Shown here: piece after piece, positions 43,809 to 51,194 of the stretch
Layout of the letters: the number at the start of each line of letters is the position of its first letter
Numbering within the stretch: position 1 is the stretch's first letter
Assembly: GCA_036381175.1 (NCBI GenBank)
Contig: DASVDI010000018.1
Location: forward strand, 1 to 64,000
From: JAJUFS01 sp036381175
GTDB lineage: Bacteria; Pseudomonadota; Gammaproteobacteria; Natronospirales; JAJUFS01
Length of the DNA: 64,000 nt
Direction: 5' to 3'
Notes under the pieces: model-generated
Told to the model about the DNA's origin: nothing
The model's input: the letters and a program-made list of their open reading frames with translations, nothing else
The model's database searches: none
Program-made: the position numbers and the translations under genes

Positions 43809-43822
43809 TTGATCCGCATCAA
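43809..43822. promoter_or_regulatory. FNR/DNR box upstream of the porin-like gene
   Basis: TTGATCCGCATCAA is perfect and is centred 60 bp before the porin-like start at 43876. Confidence 0.88.
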
Positions 43823-43875
43823 GGCATTTCATCCCGCATCCGCCATGCTTTGGCAGGTCAACTTGGAGGCTGGCG

Positions 43876-45009
43876 ATGCGTACACGAATTGCAATGGTTG
43901 CGGTGTTTTTTGCGATCGGCACGGTTGCCGCCAACGACGACGGCGCTTTCAGCGGTGACATTCGGGCCGGATACTTCAATACCTGGCAAACGGCACGGAA
44001 CGGTGAGGAATCCAGGAACGACGAGTACAAGATGCGCTTTCGGCTTGCCGCCGAAAAATCCTTCGGCGATTCCCTCCACGGCAGGATTCGGCTTGCCGGA
44101 ATTCAGTCCAGTGAACAACAAGGTAGCGATTTTTATCTGCGCGGCTATCCTTCAACCCGCACGGGCCTTGCCCCCGGCGATGCGACGCTCGATGAGGCAT
44201 GGGTACGGTTCGCACCGCCCGGCGCCGGCTGGTCGCTGCGTGCAGGCAGAATGCAGACGAAGTTCGAATTGGCGGGTTTGACGGCGAAAAGCCTGGACCG
44301 CAACGATGGTGCGAGTCTCGATGTGAACTGGACCGACGGCTTACACCTGACCGGTGCGGGTTGGCTGGAAGGCTGGAACTCGCACGTCATCCTCCAACAC
44401 AACCATGAACAACGCGCGAGCGTGACAACCCGTGGGCCGCTGGATTTTTCGGATTCCAGCAGTCGCGTCAGCTTGTATGCGGGGCTGGAAGCACAGAAGG
44501 ATTACGGCCCGATCATCCAGCGCGTCATCGGTTTCACTTTCATGCCCCATGCGCTGGCATCCGGCGGAATTGCACAGGCAGAACGCGAACATTATGCCGC
44601 TCTCGACGCGAAAATCGCGGCCGGCTGGCCGCTGTCGGATTCCGGTCGGCGTTTCGTTGCCGGCATTGAAGTCGCCTACGCCTTCAATACACCTGGCTGT
44701 ACGATCATCGGTACGGGTGATGCCAGCAAGTCCGATGGCCTGGCCTGGCAGATCGCAACCAGCATTCATGACATCGCACCGGATCATCACGTCGGCGTCG
44801 CGGTCGGGCGTGCCGGCGGCGGCTGGCTGCTTTCCCCGGATTTCCGCAATAACGACGCCCTTTACGAAATCCGCTACCAGTGGAAAATCTCGGATGCCTG
44901 GTCAATGGACGCGCGTTACCGGATGCGCGAGGAAGTGAGCGCTCCCGTTACGGCCTTACAGCAACGACAGGAACGGGACGTGTTCGTACGCGTCACAGGA
45001 AAATTCTGA
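43876..45009 (+). CDS. Outer-membrane porin-like beta-barrel protein
   Basis: A 377-residue exported protein starting behind GGAGG. It has a signal peptide to about residue 19 (MVAVFFAIGTVAA), alternating amphipathic strands, the strand-rich opening FSGDIRAGYFNTWQTA, RLAGIQSSEQ, and a C-terminal aromatic end VFVRVTGKF typical of barrels inserted by the Bam complex. It shows similarity in pattern to Opr-type porins, but I cannot assign a substrate. A perfect FNR box suggests it is made without oxygen, perhaps admitting nitrite, nitrate or a carbon source. Confidence 0.82.
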   Translation: MRTRIAMVAVFFAIGTVAANDDGAFSGDIRAGYFNTWQTARNGEESRNDEYKMRFRLAAEKSFGDSLHGRIRLAGIQSSEQQGSDFYLRGYPSTRTGLAPGDATLDEAWVRFAPPGAGWSLRAGRMQTKFELAGLTAKSLDRNDGASLDVNWTDGLHLTGAGWLEGWNSHVILQHNHEQRASVTTRGPLDFSDSSSRVSLYAGLEAQKDYGPIIQRVIGFTFMPHALASGGIAQAEREHYAALDAKIAAGWPLSDSGRRFVAGIEVAYAFNTPGCTIIGTGDASKSDGLAWQIATSIHDIAPDHHVGVAVGRAGGGWLLSPDFRNNDALYEIRYQWKISDAWSMDARYRMREEVSAPVTALQQRQERDVFVRVTGKF

Positions 45010-45041
45010 CGGTGACCGCCTGTCGGCGATGGAACGGACAG

Positions 45042-45266
45042 TTACGATCGAACTGACCGCACACCGGTCATGTGTTCATAGATCGTGTCAGTCAGCACGT
45101 TGCAGATGGTGTCCTCGCACAGCATGCACGGGCAAACGCTATCCAGCGCCGCCTTGCGCGCGCACTCCACATCAGGCGGGTATGCGTCATCGTGCGCTGC
45201 ACAGCGCGCCAGTTGCTTCTCGATGCGTTCGAGATGAATCGCTTCCGCATAACCTTCGATAGCCAT
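45042..45266 (-). CDS. Small cysteine-rich protein, function unknown
   Basis: A 74-residue soluble protein from ATG 45266, preceded by a perfect AAGGAGG. It has six Cys: C22, C35, and a cluster C45-x-C47-x2-C50-x4-C55 (CPCMLC then C), plus His11, His25 and His65. No signal peptide or membrane helix is visible. The spacing does not match Bfd, ferredoxin or rubredoxin patterns that I know. A strong Fur box 37 bp upstream implies iron repression. It might bind an Fe-S cluster, iron or zinc; I do not recognise the family. Confidence 0.75.
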   Translation of the reverse strand: MAIEGYAEAIHLERIEKQLARCAAHDDAYPPDVECARKAALDSVCPCMLCEDTICNVLTDTIYEHMTGVRSVRS

Positions 45267-45302
45267 GTCGAATCCTCCTTGTGAATCCACGTATAGACTA
45301 CC

Positions 45303-45321
45303 GCTAATGAGAATCATTCTC
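45303..45321 (-). promoter_or_regulatory. Fur box upstream of the Cys-rich small gene
   Basis: GCTAATGAGAATCATTCTC matches the 19-bp Fur consensus at 16 positions and ends 37 bp before the start at 45266. The fnr gene on the other side is read toward it, so it serves only the small gene. Confidence 0.85.
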
Positions 45322-45361
45322 AACTAGATATTGCGGATTTCAGTTCCCCGATTCGCTATCT

Positions 45362-46114
45362 CTACTCGCGCAGCACCTTGCGCGCCAGCGCTTCCAGCCC
45401 CTCGCGATCAAGGATCGTGAGTTCGCGCCGGTCGACGTGGATCAGGCCATCGTTCTGGAAATGCCGCAGAACGCGGCTGACGGTTTCAGCGGCAAGCCGC
45501 AGGTAATTGGCGATATCGGTGCGCGCCATGGTTAGCTCGAAGCGGTTCGGCGCAAAGCCGCGCGCCGCAAAACGCCGCGAGAGCGCAATCAGGAATGCTG
45601 CGAGACGTTCGTCGGCTGAATAATCGCCCGCCAGCAAACCTGCCTTGCCGATATCCAGGGACAGCAACTTGAAAAGTTGCGATTGCAGGCCCGGCATGCG
45701 CGTGGCGAGCATCGCCATTTTCGGAAACGAGAACCTGCACACCACCACGGTGTCGAGCGCGATCGCATCGCAGGGATACTGCGCCGCGTGAATGGCGTTC
45801 AGCCCGATCACTTCACCGGGCAGATAAAACCCGAGAACCTGCTCATTGCCATCCGCGTCGGTTACGGATGTCTTCACCGTCCCCGCGCGAACGGCGGCAA
45901 TAGCCGTGAATGGCTCACCCGTTCGAAAAAGCGTTTCGCCTTTGTGGAACGGACCAATGTGTTCGACGAGCACGTGCAGGTCGCGCAGATCGCTCTTGTC
46001 ATAGCCTTGCGCAAGGCACGCGGCGGAAAAGGCACAGGTGCTGCAGAAATGGAATTCATCGCCGTCATTGGCAATGGGATGGACTGGCTGCTTCTGATGT
46101 ACGCCGTCGGTCAT
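45362..46114 (-). CDS. fnr: Fnr/Anr-type oxygen-sensing Fe-S transcription regulator
   Basis: A 250-residue Crp/Fnr factor with an oxygen-labile 4Fe-4S cluster. The ligands are visible: C24, C27 and C33 (spacing 3 and 6, as in E. coli FNR C20, C23, C29) and C115 in QYPCDAIAL. The DNA-reading helix LAAETVSRVLRHF has the Glu-x-x-Ser-Arg pattern that reads TTGAT. It should activate the nine TTGAY-N4-RTCAA sites in this cluster at low oxygen. With the Dnr-type protein it makes a two-level O2 and NO switch. No FNR box was seen in its own promoter. Confidence 0.94.
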   Translation of the reverse strand: MTDGVHQKQPVHPIANDGDEFHFCSTCAFSAACLAQGYDKSDLRDLHVLVEHIGPFHKGETLFRTGEPFTAIAAVRAGTVKTSVTDADGNEQVLGFYLPGEVIGLNAIHAAQYPCDAIALDTVVVCRFSFPKMAMLATRMPGLQSQLFKLLSLDIGKAGLLAGDYSADERLAAFLIALSRRFAARGFAPNRFELTMARTDIANYLRLAAETVSRVLRHFQNDGLIHVDRRELTILDREGLEALARKVLRE

Positions 46115-46404
46115 GCAAGGGCACCTCGGGGATTTTCCAGACCGGCGTTTCTACGCCGCTCGCCGACTTGGCGTGCTGCGAGACGAAATTCAATTATACA
46201 AGTTGGATTAAGGCAGTTCGAACCCGTTAAAGAAAATGAAACTGCGCAGCATTGACGAGAGGCTGGAAGCTCAGCGACGCAAGAGCCGACTCATACTCGA
46301 TGCCTTCGTACTTCGCGACTTCTCGCAGGGCGGAGCGCAGGGCCGCCAATCGTCAACACGCAAGACGTGACCTAAACGTCTCTGTCCTACCTCAGATCAA
46401 TACC
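46115..46404. other. Intergenic stretch between fnr and the RHH gene
   Basis: No convincing gene is seen. A 44-codon plus-strand frame (46236-46370) has only an ordinary basic composition, and another frame on the minus strand reads helical but has no start. This may be decayed DNA near the small RHH regulator. Confidence 0.35.
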
Positions 46405-46587
46405 TCATCGCTTCGGCTTGAAAACTTGCTCCCGCCAGTCGGGGCCGAGGCGTTCCTCGATGTACTCGCGAATCAGCTTGCGAGCCATTTGGGAGGGCGT
46501 GACGTCCTCAAGCGCACACAGCTTCTCAAACATGGCTTTCTTCGCTGGATCGATCAACAGCGTCAGCCGAGCGGTGCGATTCTCCAT
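46405..46587 (-). CDS. Small ribbon-helix-helix (CopG-like) DNA-binding protein
   Basis: A 60-residue protein from ATG 46587 with GGAAGAG upstream. It begins RTARLTLLIDPAKKAMFEKLCALEDVTPSQMARKLI, an antitoxin-like beta strand followed by two helices as in CopG/Arc regulators, and ends with a basic tail. No toxin gene adjoins it. A 7-bp-arm palindrome lies 24 bp upstream and is a likely operator, suggesting autoregulation or control of the divergent SulP gene. Confidence 0.78.
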   Translation of the reverse strand: MENRTARLTLLIDPAKKAMFEKLCALEDVTPSQMARKLIREYIEERLGPDWREQVFKPKR

Positions 46588-46610
46588 CAGCTCTTCCTTC
46601 TTCACCGATA

Positions 46611-46627
46611 TGTTAATGATATTAACA
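46611..46627. promoter_or_regulatory. Palindromic operator upstream of the RHH gene
   Basis: TGTTAAT (46611-46617) and ATTAACA (46621-46627) are perfect inverted 7-mers with a 3-bp centre in the gap between the RHH and SulP genes. This is the usual form of an RHH operator. Confidence 0.55.
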
Positions 46628-46694
46628 TTGAAAGATAACCAGTTGACCATCTAGTATTCGCCATCGAAAAGATAACGGGGGTTGGGGTCCGTTC

Positions 46695-48479
46695 ATGCCG
46701 CAGCACGCACACCGGTTCTCTTTGCGTTTCGCAAGTGCCTTTCGTGAAAGCGTGTTGCACGAATCGTATTCCCGTCAGCGGTTCGCTCGGGACCTCGTTG
46801 CCGGCGTCACCGTTGGCATCATCGCCATCCCCCTCGCCATGGCGCTCGCCATAGCCAGTGGCGTGCCGCCGCAGTATGGCCTTTACACTTCCATCATTGC
46901 AGGCTTCGTCATCGCTCTGGCAGGTGGCTCGCGATTCAGCATATCCGGCCCGACGGCGGCCTTCGTGGTCATCCTGTTTCCCGTCACAGCAGAGTTCGGG
47001 CTTGGCGGCCTGCTGGTCGCGACCCTGATCGCAGGTTTCATCCTGGTAGGGCTGGCGATCGCGCGCTTTGGCAGGATGATTGAATACATTCCGGAATCGG
47101 TAACGCTGGGTTTTACCTTTGGCATCGGCGTAGTCATCGCGACGCTGCAATTGAAGGATTTCTTCGGTTTGCCGGTGGGCGAGATGCCGGAATCCTACCT
47201 CGGGAAAATCGCGCTGCTCGGTGGCACTCTTGGCAGCCTCGATTGGGCCACAACCACTGTTGGCGGCGGGACATTGGCGGTCTTGCTGTTGTGGCCGCGG
47301 CTACGACTGCCCATCCCGGGTCACCTGCCAGCGGTCCTCGTGGGCGTCGCTCTGGCATTCCTGCTGGCGCAGTTTGGCCATCCCGTCGATACCATTGGCA
47401 CCCGGTTCGTCTGGGAACTGCCCGACGGAACCCGAGGATCCGGCATTCCACCGGTGCTGCCACAACTCACTTGGCCATGGTTGCAACCGGGTCCAGACGG
47501 TGTTCCGCTGACGTGGTCTCTGGATACATTGCGCGCGCTGTTGCCGGCGGCCTTTTCGATCGCGATGCTTGGCGCGATCGAATCACTCCTGTGCGCCGTC
47601 GTGCTGGACGGCATGACCGGCAAACGCCATCACGCCAATTCCGAATTGCTCGGTCAAGGCATCGGCAATCTCATCGTGCCGTTCTTCGGCGGCATTACGG
47701 CAACCGCCGCCATCGCTCGCTCTGCCGTCAATTATCGTTCCGGCGCCGAGTCACCCATCGCCGGGATGATCCACGCGTTGTTCGTGCTGGCAGGGTTACT
47801 GGTGCTTGCGCCCTTGTTGTCCTGGCTGCCGATGGCGTCGATGGCCGCGCTATTGTTGCTAGTCGCCTGGAACATGAGTGAGGCGCACAAGGTGGTGGGA
47901 TTGATGCGCAAGGCGCCGAAGGGCGACGTACTGGTGTTGCTGACATGCCTGACACTGACAGTATTGTTCGACATGGTCATCGCGATCAGTGTCGGCATCG
48001 TGCTGGCGTCACTGCTTTTCATGCGCGACGTTTCGCAAATGACCAAGGTCAGCGATATCACCGCAACCCGCCGACAGGGCTTATCCGGAACGCTGGATGT
48101 GATTCCTGCCGATTGGTCGGTGTTCAAAATCACCGGATCGCTGTTTTTCGCAGCGGCCGATCGCGTGTTCTCGGAATTGCTCTCGCAATCCGTCGACAAG
48201 CGCGGCGTCATCCTCTACATGGACGCAGTGCCCATACTGGACGCGGGTGGCCTTTCCGCGCTCACGAAGTTCCTCGATGGTTGCCTGAAACGGGACACTC
48301 GAGTGATCATCGCGGATCTGCAGTTCCAGCCGCTTAAAACCTTGGCGCGCGCGAGACTCATACCGATCCAGGGAAAATTCGCATTTACGTCCACCTTGCA
48401 TGAGGCGATCGAAATGACACACGCTGGGCCCATGGTCCTGGAACCGTTGCCCGCGGAGTACACCGCAGGCAGCAGTTGA
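46695..48479 (+). CDS. SulP/SLC26-family inorganic anion transporter with STAS domain
   Basis: A 594-residue membrane transporter for sulfate, bicarbonate or another anion. The SulP signature runs from residue about 35: VAGVTVGIIAIPLAMALAIASGVPPQYGLY, then ISGPTAAFVVIL, and GITATAAIARSAVNYRSGAESPIAG. About 12 helices precede a C-terminal STAS domain (from about 445, SLFFAAADRVFSELL, VILYMDAVPILDAGGLSAL). The substrate is unresolved, but the family includes SulP sulfate and BicA bicarbonate carriers. It diverges from the RHH gene across a palindromic operator. Confidence 0.92.
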   Translation: MPQHAHRFSLRFASAFRESVLHESYSRQRFARDLVAGVTVGIIAIPLAMALAIASGVPPQYGLYTSIIAGFVIALAGGSRFSISGPTAAFVVILFPVTAEFGLGGLLVATLIAGFILVGLAIARFGRMIEYIPESVTLGFTFGIGVVIATLQLKDFFGLPVGEMPESYLGKIALLGGTLGSLDWATTTVGGGTLAVLLLWPRLRLPIPGHLPAVLVGVALAFLLAQFGHPVDTIGTRFVWELPDGTRGSGIPPVLPQLTWPWLQPGPDGVPLTWSLDTLRALLPAAFSIAMLGAIESLLCAVVLDGMTGKRHHANSELLGQGIGNLIVPFFGGITATAAIARSAVNYRSGAESPIAGMIHALFVLAGLLVLAPLLSWLPMASMAALLLLVAWNMSEAHKVVGLMRKAPKGDVLVLLTCLTLTVLFDMVIAISVGIVLASLLFMRDVSQMTKVSDITATRRQGLSGTLDVIPADWSVFKITGSLFFAAADRVFSELLSQSVDKRGVILYMDAVPILDAGGLSALTKFLDGCLKRDTRVIIADLQFQPLKTLARARLIPIQGKFAFTSTLHEAIEMTHAGPMVLEPLPAEYTAGSS

Positions 48480-48874
48480 AGCTGTCGCAACAGATGGACC
48501 AGGACCGCGTTCATGCTCACTTAGCGGTCGCTAAAAGCGAACGGAACATCAGAGCGCGAGATCGAATTTCTGTGTGAGTCGAATGCGAAAGAATGGAAAT
48601 GGACGAAAGATCGGCGATGGGAAGGAACAGGAATTGCTACAAGGCTAGAACTCACGACACAATTAGTTGAATTTAAAAGTTTTTATTGAAAATTGCGCCC
48701 ATCCATCATCGGAGCAACGCTCAGGCGCCGGTCAGGTTGTCGTGCTGCTTGCGTCATGGCGCGCGATTCTAACAGCGGATGCACCGGCGTTCAGCCCTGG
48801 ATGAACGCTCAAGGACGGCGGGTCGCCAACGCTGCTTCGACACGACGCACAAATTGATATTGCCCGTGTGCCGT
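48480..48874. other. 395-bp stretch without a gene
   Basis: I see no convincing frame. A small inverted repeat TTAGCG-GT-CGCTAA lies at 48521-48534 but has no T-run, and the centre (48660-48700) is AT-rich. The region separates convergent transcription from the SulP gene and the efflux operon, so a terminator is expected but was not clearly found. Confidence 0.4.
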
Positions 48875-49741
48875 CTAGCGCACGATCGCGAGACCGACGC
48901 GCACCTGCGTTCCGGCATGCCGGTTGTAATCGATCAGCGTCTCGCCATGACCGTGAAAGATTTCCACATAGAAGTATCCGCCGGTGCGCGCGAAGATCGG
49001 TGTCCGGAGCGGGTATGAAAACGTGAGTTCGAGACTTCCCTGCCTCGCTTCCCCGTAACGCAGCGCCGCCGTTGACACCCAGCTGTCCTCGCGCCCGTAA
49101 CGCGCGTAAAGATCAACGTAGCCGCGGTAATCGGTGATGTCCTCGTTGTATTCGGATGTGGTCAGAGGCAGCCGAAACTTTGCGCCGACCAGCAATTGCC
49201 TTTCATTGACATCGAAAAGCCAGCCGGGAAAGAAGAACAGGCTGTCGATGCTGCGCGAATCTTCAAGGTCCTCACCGTTGGATTCGTGTTCGTAACCCAG
49301 GCGAAGAAAATCCGGAGCGTACGTGTCCGATCGTCCGATCTTCTGCCAGAAAAGACTGGGCCGGTAGGTCGTGTCCTTGAAGGGACTCGAATCGCCGAGC
49401 AGGTCCCAGACGGAGGTCTGGGTGTAGGCAAAGTGCATCGCATCCAGCCACGGCCATTCATCGACGAAGCCGCTGTCGCCGTCGAATATCCGGTACTGGA
49501 AACTGAACTGGAACTTGCCCGTGCTGTCGTCGTTGCCACCGACGACAAAGTAGATCGGCTCGTTCGAGGTGAGCGCGAAGTCGCGCGTCGGATCTTCGTC
49601 AATTCGCGACGGCAGCCGCAACGGGTGTTCCTGGTCGGCGGCGGCATCCGTTTCCGCATCTTCGTCATCTGCGGCGCTCGCCGCTGTTGCAAACAACAGC
49701 GACAGCGCGCAAATCGCCGGCAGGAAATTCGTGAACGTCAC
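48875..49741 (-). CDS. pldA: Outer-membrane phospholipase A (OMPLA)
   Basis: A 288-residue barrel that hydrolyses phospholipids reaching the outer leaflet. A signal peptide ending TAASA is followed by an acidic linker (DDEDAETDAAADQ), then NEPIYFVV and the catalytic YEHESNG block with the His and Ser. The position of the third triad residue (Asn156 of E. coli OMPLA, in SRSWNRLY) reads SRSIDSLF, so it is Asp here. The ending HGHGETLIDYN matches the OMPLA SGYGESLIDYN element. The start is GTG 49741, 4 bp after the efflux outer-membrane gene, with a weak ribosome site, so it is the last gene of the efflux operon. Confidence 0.88.
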   Translation of the reverse strand: MTFTNFLPAICALSLLFATAASAADDEDAETDAAADQEHPLRLPSRIDEDPTRDFALTSNEPIYFVVGGNDDSTGKFQFSFQYRIFDGDSGFVDEWPWLDAMHFAYTQTSVWDLLGDSSPFKDTTYRPSLFWQKIGRSDTYAPDFLRLGYEHESNGEDLEDSRSIDSLFFFPGWLFDVNERQLLVGAKFRLPLTTSEYNEDITDYRGYVDLYARYGREDSWVSTAALRYGEARQGSLELTFSYPLRTPIFARTGGYFYVEIFHGHGETLIDYNRHAGTQVRVGLAIVR

Positions 49742-49745
49742 ATTG

Positions 49746-51194
49746 TCATCCGCTTGCCGCTTCGCCCTCGCCTTGGGAAGAAACACTGTTCTCGCGCAAG
49801 CCGCCGCCCAGTGCACGGTAAAGGCCGACTGCGCTGGCGAGCTGTTGCTGGCGAACCTGCACCAGCGCTTGTTCTGCAGCAAAGAACTCACGCTCCGCAT
49901 CCAGCACTTCGAGATAACTTGCAGCGCCTGCCTCGTAACGCTGGCGGGCCAGTGCAAGACGTTCCGCTTGCGCATCACGCAGGCGCCGTTGCGCAGACAA
50001 CTGGTCGTTCAAGGTGGCGCGTGCAACGAGCGCGTCCGCGACTTCACGGAACGCGGTCTGCACGGCCTGCTCGTACTGGACGACGGCGGCGTGCTTGCGA
50101 ACCTTCGCGAGCTCAAGGTTTGCGCTGTTGCGCCCGCCGCTGAAAATCGGCAGCGAGATGCGCGGGATGAACGACCACGTATCCGTGCCGGCGCCGAACA
50201 GGCCTGACAATTCACCCGAGACGCTGCCGACGGAGCCGGTCAGCGAAATGCGCGGAAAGAACGCCGCGCGCGCGGCGCCGATGTTCGCGTTCGCGCTGAT
50301 CAGCCGTTGTTCCGCCGCACGGATGTCCGGCCGCTGAACCAGCAGTCTGGATGACAAGTCTGCCGGAATCCTATCGGCGAATGCCTGTGCGCCGAGCGTT
50401 GCGGTTTCCGGAAATGCATCCAGCGGCGTACCGACCAGCAGGACCAATGCGTTCCTTGCCTGCGCGTGTTCACGCTTCAACGCCGGAACCGCAACGTGCG
50501 CAGATTCCAGCAGCACTTCATGCTGGCGAAGATCGAATGTCGACGCCGCACCGGCTTCATGACGCTGCACGGCAAGTTCATAGGCGGCTTCGCGGCCTTC
50601 CAGCGTTTGCCTTGCGAGTTCGAGCTGTTCGGCAAGCGCGCGTTCCGCGAGATACGCGCGCGCAACCTCGGCGATGAGCGTGATTTTCACCGAGCGCGCC
50701 GCTTCTTCGGTCGCAAGGTATTGCGCGAGTGCGGACTCGCTCAGGCTTTCCACGCGGCCGAAGAAATCCAGCTCGAACGCGGCAATGCCGAGTCCGACCT
50801 GGTATTGCTCGGTTGTCATTTCAAAGCCGGTGGCGGAAACGGATGCCGGAACGCGCGTGCGCGTCAGGCTGCCGTCGATCGAAAGGTTCGGCAAACGTTC
50901 CGAGGACTGGATGTTGTATTGCGCACGCGCGGCGAGAATGTCGAGCGTCGCGGACGTGAGCGTGTTGTTGTTCAGCAACGCGAGTTCGATCAGTTCCTGC
51001 AACTGCGGATCGTGGAAGAACTCGCGCCAGCCGATGTCCGCCACCGCGATTCCGGATTCCGTCTCGCCCGCTGCGGCCGGATACATTTTTGCAGCCGAAG
51101 GACGAACATCGGGACGTTCGTAATCCGGCGTGAGACTGCATCCGGCAAGGAACGCGAAAGCTGCCGCGAGCACCGGTTTCATCAACTCAGTCAT
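49746..51194 (-). CDS. RND efflux outer-membrane channel lipoprotein (OprM/NodT family)
   Basis: A 482-residue TolC-like channel. The signal carries a lipobox FLAGCS and the mature protein starts SLTPDYERPDV; blocks such as WREFFHDPQLQELIELALLNN and QRPDIRAAEQRLISANANIGAARAAFFPRISLTGS are typical. Two outer-membrane-efflux repeats cover the length. The start MTELMKP at 51194 has AGGAGG upstream and overlaps the pump gene by 8 bp. It completes a tripartite efflux complex. Confidence 0.94.
   Translation of the reverse strand: MTELMKPVLAAAFAFLAGCSLTPDYERPDVRPSAAKMYPAAAGETESGIAVADIGWREFFHDPQLQELIELALLNNNTLTSATLDILAARAQYNIQSSERLPNLSIDGSLTRTRVPASVSATGFEMTTEQYQVGLGIAAFELDFFGRVESLSESALAQYLATEEAARSVKITLIAEVARAYLAERALAEQLELARQTLEGREAAYELAVQRHEAGAASTFDLRQHEVLLESAHVAVPALKREHAQARNALVLLVGTPLDAFPETATLGAQAFADRIPADLSSRLLVQRPDIRAAEQRLISANANIGAARAAFFPRISLTGSVGSVSGELSGLFGAGTDTWSFIPRISLPIFSGGRNSANLELAKVRKHAAVVQYEQAVQTAFREVADALVARATLNDQLSAQRRLRDAQAERLALARQRYEAGAASYLEVLDAEREFFAAEQALVQVRQQQLASAVGLYRALGGGLRENSVSSQGEGEAASG

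Noticed and set aside
46236..46370. 44-residue plus-strand frame between fnr and the RHH gene
   Set aside because: Ordinary basic composition, no ribosome site, no recognised family.
48521..48534. TTAGCG-GT-CGCTAA as a transcription terminator
   Set aside because: The loop is only 2 nt and no T-run follows on either strand.
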